Shown: positions 1 to 5,300 of the stretch, piece after piece
Layout of the letters: each line of letters opens with the position of its first letter
Numbering within the stretch: position 1 is the first letter of the stretch
From: Globobulimina sp.
Taxonomy: Eukaryota > Foraminifera > Rotaliida
Assembly: GCA_003354225.1 (NCBI GenBank)
Contig: PIVH01000108.1
Location: 1 to 7,935 of the forward strand
Direction: 5' to 3'
DNA length: 7,935 bases
Notes under the pieces: generated by a model
What the model saw: only the letters and a program-made list of their open reading frames with translations
What the model was told of the DNA's origin: nothing
Databases searched by the model: none
Translations under genes and position numbers: made by a program

Positions 1-1
1 T

Positions 2-2116
2 TATATTGCTGCAAAAAACAAACAAATATTATACAAGTTGCAACCGATCGATTATCCGTCGTCTATAGATTTTAGAGCATTGCATATTTTGTGTGCACAG
101 ATTGAATCGCAACAAAATGATATTACATATTTATCATCATTATTAACGACCATTTTTGGTTCGCCATCGTGTTTAAATCAATCGTTTATGACAAATATAA
201 ATTGTTATCGACATCAATATGGAACCGGCATTGATTTCGATGCCATGGATAAATTATATCATCGCATACTTGATATATCACCAATTTTAACCAATCGTTT
301 AGTAAAATCATTGTTGACTTTGGCTCGAAGGGCTTTGAAATACATTGAAGATGTGGATGAAGCCGTCAATTTACGTTTTTATTTTTTAATATTAGCATAC
401 CCTGACATTACAAATCCGGGATTCAACCATCAAATTATGAAGCAATTGAATGATTTGATTCGGAGAATAAAAAGAAGCAAACCATTAATTTTCAAGCAGT
501 TGACAGAATGGATAGCATCGTGGTCGTTGAACACACGCAGTTATTTATTGAGGTATATACAAAATTAAATAATGCAAACTGTACATATCTAATATGACAA
601 TATACAAATTGCATTATTTAATTGCTGTACATGTACTACGTTCAGTAAATTGGAAGAATGTATGATTATGTATTTAGAGATAAAAAATAAGCCCGATCAC
701 TACATTGCATTTATTTGCGATCCAATTCAAATGATCTACGAAGCAAATGAGCGGCTTGAACAACATGAAAAGATCCCGTATCATAAATTTTATAATCGGA
801 CATTAACAAGAAATGGTTATTTAGACTTTAAAACAGATTACGCGCAATGGATCCAATCCTCTCACAATACTTATAATACCTTCTCCTTTTGCGATTATCC
901 ATTTTTGTTGGACCCCGTGGCCAAAAGAAACGTATTGAAAATCGAAAAGGATGCGAGCAAACTGGCGCATTCCCGGCCAAATCTGCAACAAATGTTCCAA
1001 ATGGGCGGCATGATGGGATTGGGCCGACCTTTTATGTACAATCCATTTTTCGTGTTAGCCGTACGTCGCAATTATGTGTTACAGGATACTTTATCATGGA
1101 TTGTGTCCACCGCACAAAATGAGCCTAATAACTTTTATAAAGAATTGAAAATAATATTTGACAACGAAGAAGGAGTGGATCAGGGCGGTGTAAGGAAGGA
1201 GTTTTTTCAGTTAATTATCAGAGAATGCTTTGATATAAAATATGGAACGTTTGTCTATAATGAAGAGACGCGCTGTTATTGGTTCAATAAGAACGCATTG
1301 GAGCAGCCGCAGGAATTTATGTTTTTAGGTATCATTATTGGCTTAGCCATCTATAACGGAGTCTTGTTAGATATTCATTTCCCGCCCGTTGTTTATAAAA
1401 AAATGTGTGGTGAGTTGCCGCTAAATATGCACGATTTGAAAGGATTTGATCCGACGATTTATAAATCAATGCAACAGGTCGTGGAATATAAAGGAGATAT
1501 TTCCGAGTTATGTTTAAATTTTAGTGTTGATTCTATGAACTGGGATAAGTTGGAGACACATAATTTGATTGAGAATGGGCAACAAATCGATGTTAACAAT
1601 GAGAATAAACAAAAATATGTCGAATTGTTAAGCAATTATTATTTAAATGATTCGATTAAAGTACAATTTGATGCATTTTTGCGTGGATTTAAAAGAGTTT
1701 TGTACGGGAAGGCATTTGATATGATTTCAGTCGGCGAAGAATTGGAATTATTGATTTGTGGCAATCAAAATTTAGATTTTGATGCGTTGGAAGTGTCATG
1801 CAAATATGAAGGTGGATATAACAATGAACACAAAGTAATTCGATGGTTTTGGGACATATTACATTCATTTAATGATAATGAGAAGAAACAGTTTTTAAGA
1901 TTTTTCAGTGGATCAGATCGAGCACCACTTCGTGGATTGGGTAAATTGGGAATGTTGATTCAAAAAGCGACTGGAGATAATTATAACGGTCAGCAATTAC
2001 CCACTGCTCATACTTGTTTTAATGCATTGCTGTTACCGTCATATTACACAAAGAAGTTAATGCGAGAAAAAATATTAGCTGCCATTCAATACAGTGAAGG
2101 GTTTGGACTTAAATAA
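2..2116 (+). CDS. HECT-type E3 ubiquitin ligase, UBE3A/HECTD2-like, 5'-partial; join(<2..552, 646..2116)
   Basis: The C-terminal 673 residues are visible and the frame is open at the left edge. Joining the two ORFs through a GT...AG intron keeps the frame exactly (AG|T gives Ser). Residues ~100-183 are helical and resemble the pre-HECT segment of HECTD2/HUL4-type ligases. Residues ~260-282 carry an 'FSFCDYPFLL' block typical of UBE3A-like proteins just before HECT. The HECT domain covers ~345-673, with 'EEGVDQGGVRKEFF' and 'LGLAIYNG'-like N-lobe motifs. 'LPTAHTCFN' holds the catalytic Cys (TGT at 2015-2017, visible residue 641), and a Phe four residues from the end (GFGLK) is the conserved residue needed for ubiquitin transfer. 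HECT enzymes take ubiquitin from an E2 onto the Cys and pass it to a substrate lysine. The domain looks complete and active. The substrate-binding N-terminus lies outside the window. The exact subfamily (UBE3A, HECTD2 or HUL4) is inference. Confidence 0.93.
553..645 (+). other. Spliceosomal intron of the HECT ligase gene (93 bp, phase 2)
   Basis: The donor is AG|GTATAT and the acceptor TTCAG|T. Unspliced, the first reading frame stops at 566-568, and the second frame has stops upstream of 593 and no ATG before its conserved sequence. Removing 93 bases joins them in frame with no residue lost in the recognisable region. The interior is AT-rich with no coding features. Confidence 0.85.
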
Positions 2117-2335
2117 ATAAATAACGAGTTCACGTTATACAGATTTCATTCTTTCAAACATTTGTCGATCCCAAAATATTTTTACTTCAAATATTTTCTC
2201 GAAAAAAAAACATTCGAGTGTTGACATCTAACCTTGTTAACAACCAAAAGACAAACAAACGTACCTCGAACAAAGAGACAAACAAACCATCTTAGCATTC
2301 ATTTTACAGAAACCTCGTGAATTTTCTGATACATA
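2117..2335. other. Intergenic region: 3' end of HECT gene and presumed promoter/5' UTR of the mosaic gene
   Basis: This 219-bp AT-rich stretch has no credible gene. Two overlapping AATAAA hexamers (2112-2117 and 2116-2121) sit on and just after the HECT stop codon and could act as poly(A) signals, although such motifs are frequent by chance at this base composition. The C-free, A-rich word agacaaacaaac occurs twice (2249-2260 and 2276-2287) shortly before the next start codon, probably in the 5' UTR. No TATA box at a convincing distance was recognised. Confidence 0.5.
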
Positions 2336-5300
2336 ATGAAAACGATGCGTACATATATATATTTTGCATTTTTTGCGCATGTGATTAACGCGAGTGCTAT
2401 TTGGTATTATCCAAACCAACTATCCGCAGATTGGACAGGCATAACATATGATGTAATACCTGTAGATTCTGTCTGTCCGGGCTCCACAAATAATGCTTGC
2501 TGGGATATAAACACCCTCGGCTCCATAGAACGCATAGTAGACACAATCGGCTATACCGATGTCACATTGACCTGGTCTATGTCCACTGGCACCGATTTAA
2601 ATGGTGCTGGCAAATCATGTGATATTGATTACTGGAATGGAATCGATTACACCAATATCCACACCATCACCGCCAAAAATACAGACCAAACTGGCATATA
2701 TAATATGTGGACCGTTGACGATACAACTGATTTAAGAATACGATTGTCCAACACTGCCGGTGGTTATTCCTGTTATTTTAATGATTTACGATTATGGGGT
2801 ACTACGGCAGCACCGACCAAAAACCCATCCAGTTCTCCTACAACAAGCGACCCGACCACAGCCACACCGACTGCGTCCCCTACCACTTCCTCACCGACCT
2901 CCGGCCCAACCAAATTCCCATCGGAGTCACCCACTGCGCCGTCCTCATCACCGACTGCCGCGCCAACCTCAATAACTACAGATCCGACCGAAACCCCCTC
3001 GTCTAATCCTACGCAAACACCAACTGAAATTTGGTCCGATGACCTTTCAAGTGATGCTCTATGGATTGGCACTCATTCTGGTTTGAATGGTGGTACCCTA
3101 CGATTTAATGGTGGCGATAATGTTTATCGTACCACGGACGTATCTGATTTTTATTTTATTTATGTGGTAAGTTCCATTACGAAATGGGGTTTGACGCTTG
3201 AGCCCGGCGAATTGATTCATTTACAATATCAAATCGATGGATTACTTACTGGCTGGATTGATGTTGAAACATTTGATGTTAATCAATTGGATATAAGCAA
3301 TCACAGAACCTATTTACCAGTCGATGCGGATTTCAATGGCGGATTAAGGTATGGCAGTGCCTTACATTTATTTGTGTTTTATTATAGTATATTATAAGTA
3401 TTTGTACATTTATTAAATAATATGAGGTTTGAGGAACGAGTATAATGTGTGTTTCTGTTGAGAAACAACAACAATTCTAAGGCTTTTTTGTAATTTGAGA
3501 CTATTTATAATTATAAGTCTAATTTTTTACATGAGTCATCATAATGGCATTCGCTACATCCATACATATACACATCGCCTTGTATTATTTCATCGCAACC
3601 ATCACATTCAAATATAGGATCTGACGGTGCGCTTTGTTTTGTTAATAAGTGTTTCTTTGTGCATTTTTTCTTTTTCTCCTTTTTTTTTATCCCTTTTTTT
3701 CTTATTTTTCAATGTCGGTACCAATTGCTGTACCTTTCCATAATTATTTGTGTTGGGATTCTCTTCGTTGTTTTTATATTCAATCGCCGGTAGCCGAGGT
3801 TGATAGCGAATATTCTTAAGTTCTCTGCTTAACCAATGCTTTTCATTCGCGGCTACACAAATTTTATCCATATTATCATCAAATACATCTAAATCAATAT
3901 CAGATACTTCTCCAAAATGACTTCTTCCTCAGTTTGAGGTGGCATCGCATTTTGCAACAACATATAATCCATTGTCCACAACACATTGCATAATTGTGGC
4001 AATTTTAACCACTCTCGGCTTTCATCTGCATATTTAACAAAATAGATATCATTGTCTTTGTGTGTGATAATTTTAATAATATTGTCAAAGAATTGCGTAA
4101 CATCAAAAACGATACAAAAAAAAAAACGACCTTCGTGGATAATACCGATTGCATCATTTTTTTTGTTTTTCATATTGTTTGTTTACGTAAATCCATATTA
4201 AATGTAATATATTACCAAAAGTATTCGATATTGGAATGATGGAAACGATGCAAGCTCAGATAGATGTTATATTGATTTTGTTTCATTAAATGGCATATTT
4301 GTGTCATCTGCGCCAACTACGGCATTACCAACAGCAAATACACAAAATCCAACGGGATCCCCAACAACCAATCCATCAACGACCCCCACATTAAATCCAA
4401 GCACATCACCCACCAAACAACCAACTACATCTCCAACGCAATTAACTCCAAATCCTACATTAAATCCCAGCCAAAGTCCCACATCATTGACCATATCACC
4501 TTCAGATTCTCCCAGCAAGACACCAAGCTCGCAACCGACACCCGCGCCCATCTCCCAACCACAATATTGGTCTCCCCCAACGGGTACCGGCGGAGTCACG
4601 ACCTGGTCTGCCGCAGTGACGTATTGTGCCAATAACAATGCACAATTAGCAACATTTCGAACCATTGCAGATGTGCAGGCGATGAAAGATGCCTGTAATG
4701 ATGCCGCGCCTTCCTCTGGATACTGTTTTGGCGGATGGGATGATCCAAATCTTGATTCCTTATTTACATTTGTGGATGGTACACAGATGGATGATTTAAG
4801 CATTACCATTCCATGGGCTTCAGGTCAGCCAGGATCAAGTAGCACCTCTTCTAATTGTGGCTGTTTTAAACAGACAAGTACCAGTGCAGTGGTAGAAATT
4901 TTTGATTGCACATGTTCTGTGAGCACTGTTGGATTTGTGTGCGAAACAACAAGTACGCAGGCACCCACATCGGGTACATCGTCACCTACAAAGACTCCAA
5001 GCACACCACCCACCGGGCAACCTTCTGGCAGTCCGACTGCAATGACAGATAATCCAACAACGAGCAATCCGACAACGACCCCCACATTAAATCCAAGCAC
5101 ACCACCCACCAAACAACCAACTGCATCTCCAACACAATTAACATCTGATCCCACATTAACTCCCAGCAAAACCCCAACCGGAATCACATCGAATCCCACA
5201 CCATCACCAACCAGTGAGGGTTTGATCCGTTTAGTTGGTGGTTCTGCAGCGAATAATGGCAGAGTTGAAATACTCCATAATGCGGAATGGGGCACAGTGT

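Larger units (their letters stand above)
3029..4294 (+). other. Beta-sandwich domain 2 of the mosaic protein, interrupted by intron 1
   Basis: Residues 232-362 are encoded by 3029-3348 and 4222-4294. Only the spliced reading gives a complete domain: the junction creates '[17 protein letters not shown]' followed by '[11 protein letters not shown]', which parallels '[14 protein letters not shown]' plus '[10 protein letters not shown]' of domain 1. This alignment across the splice is the main evidence for intron 1. Confidence 0.65.

Noticed and set aside
2237-2419. 60-residue minus-strand ORF across the start of the mosaic gene
   Set aside because: It overlaps the signal peptide on the opposite strand and has no recognisable features.
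2773-3072. Minus- and plus-strand ORFs overlapping the first PT linker
   Set aside because: They are low-complexity shadows of the linker in the true frame.
3889-3907. 19-bp GT...AG stretch on the minus strand (GTATCTG...TTTAG) as a tiny intron in the nested gene
   Set aside because: Removing 19 bases does not connect segment A with segment B. It leads to an immediate stop.
3410-4200. Short inverted match (taatatg / catatta) near the ends of the 873-bp intron, as transposon terminal repeats
   Set aside because: It is only 7 bp in very AT-rich sequence, with no target-site duplication and no transposase.
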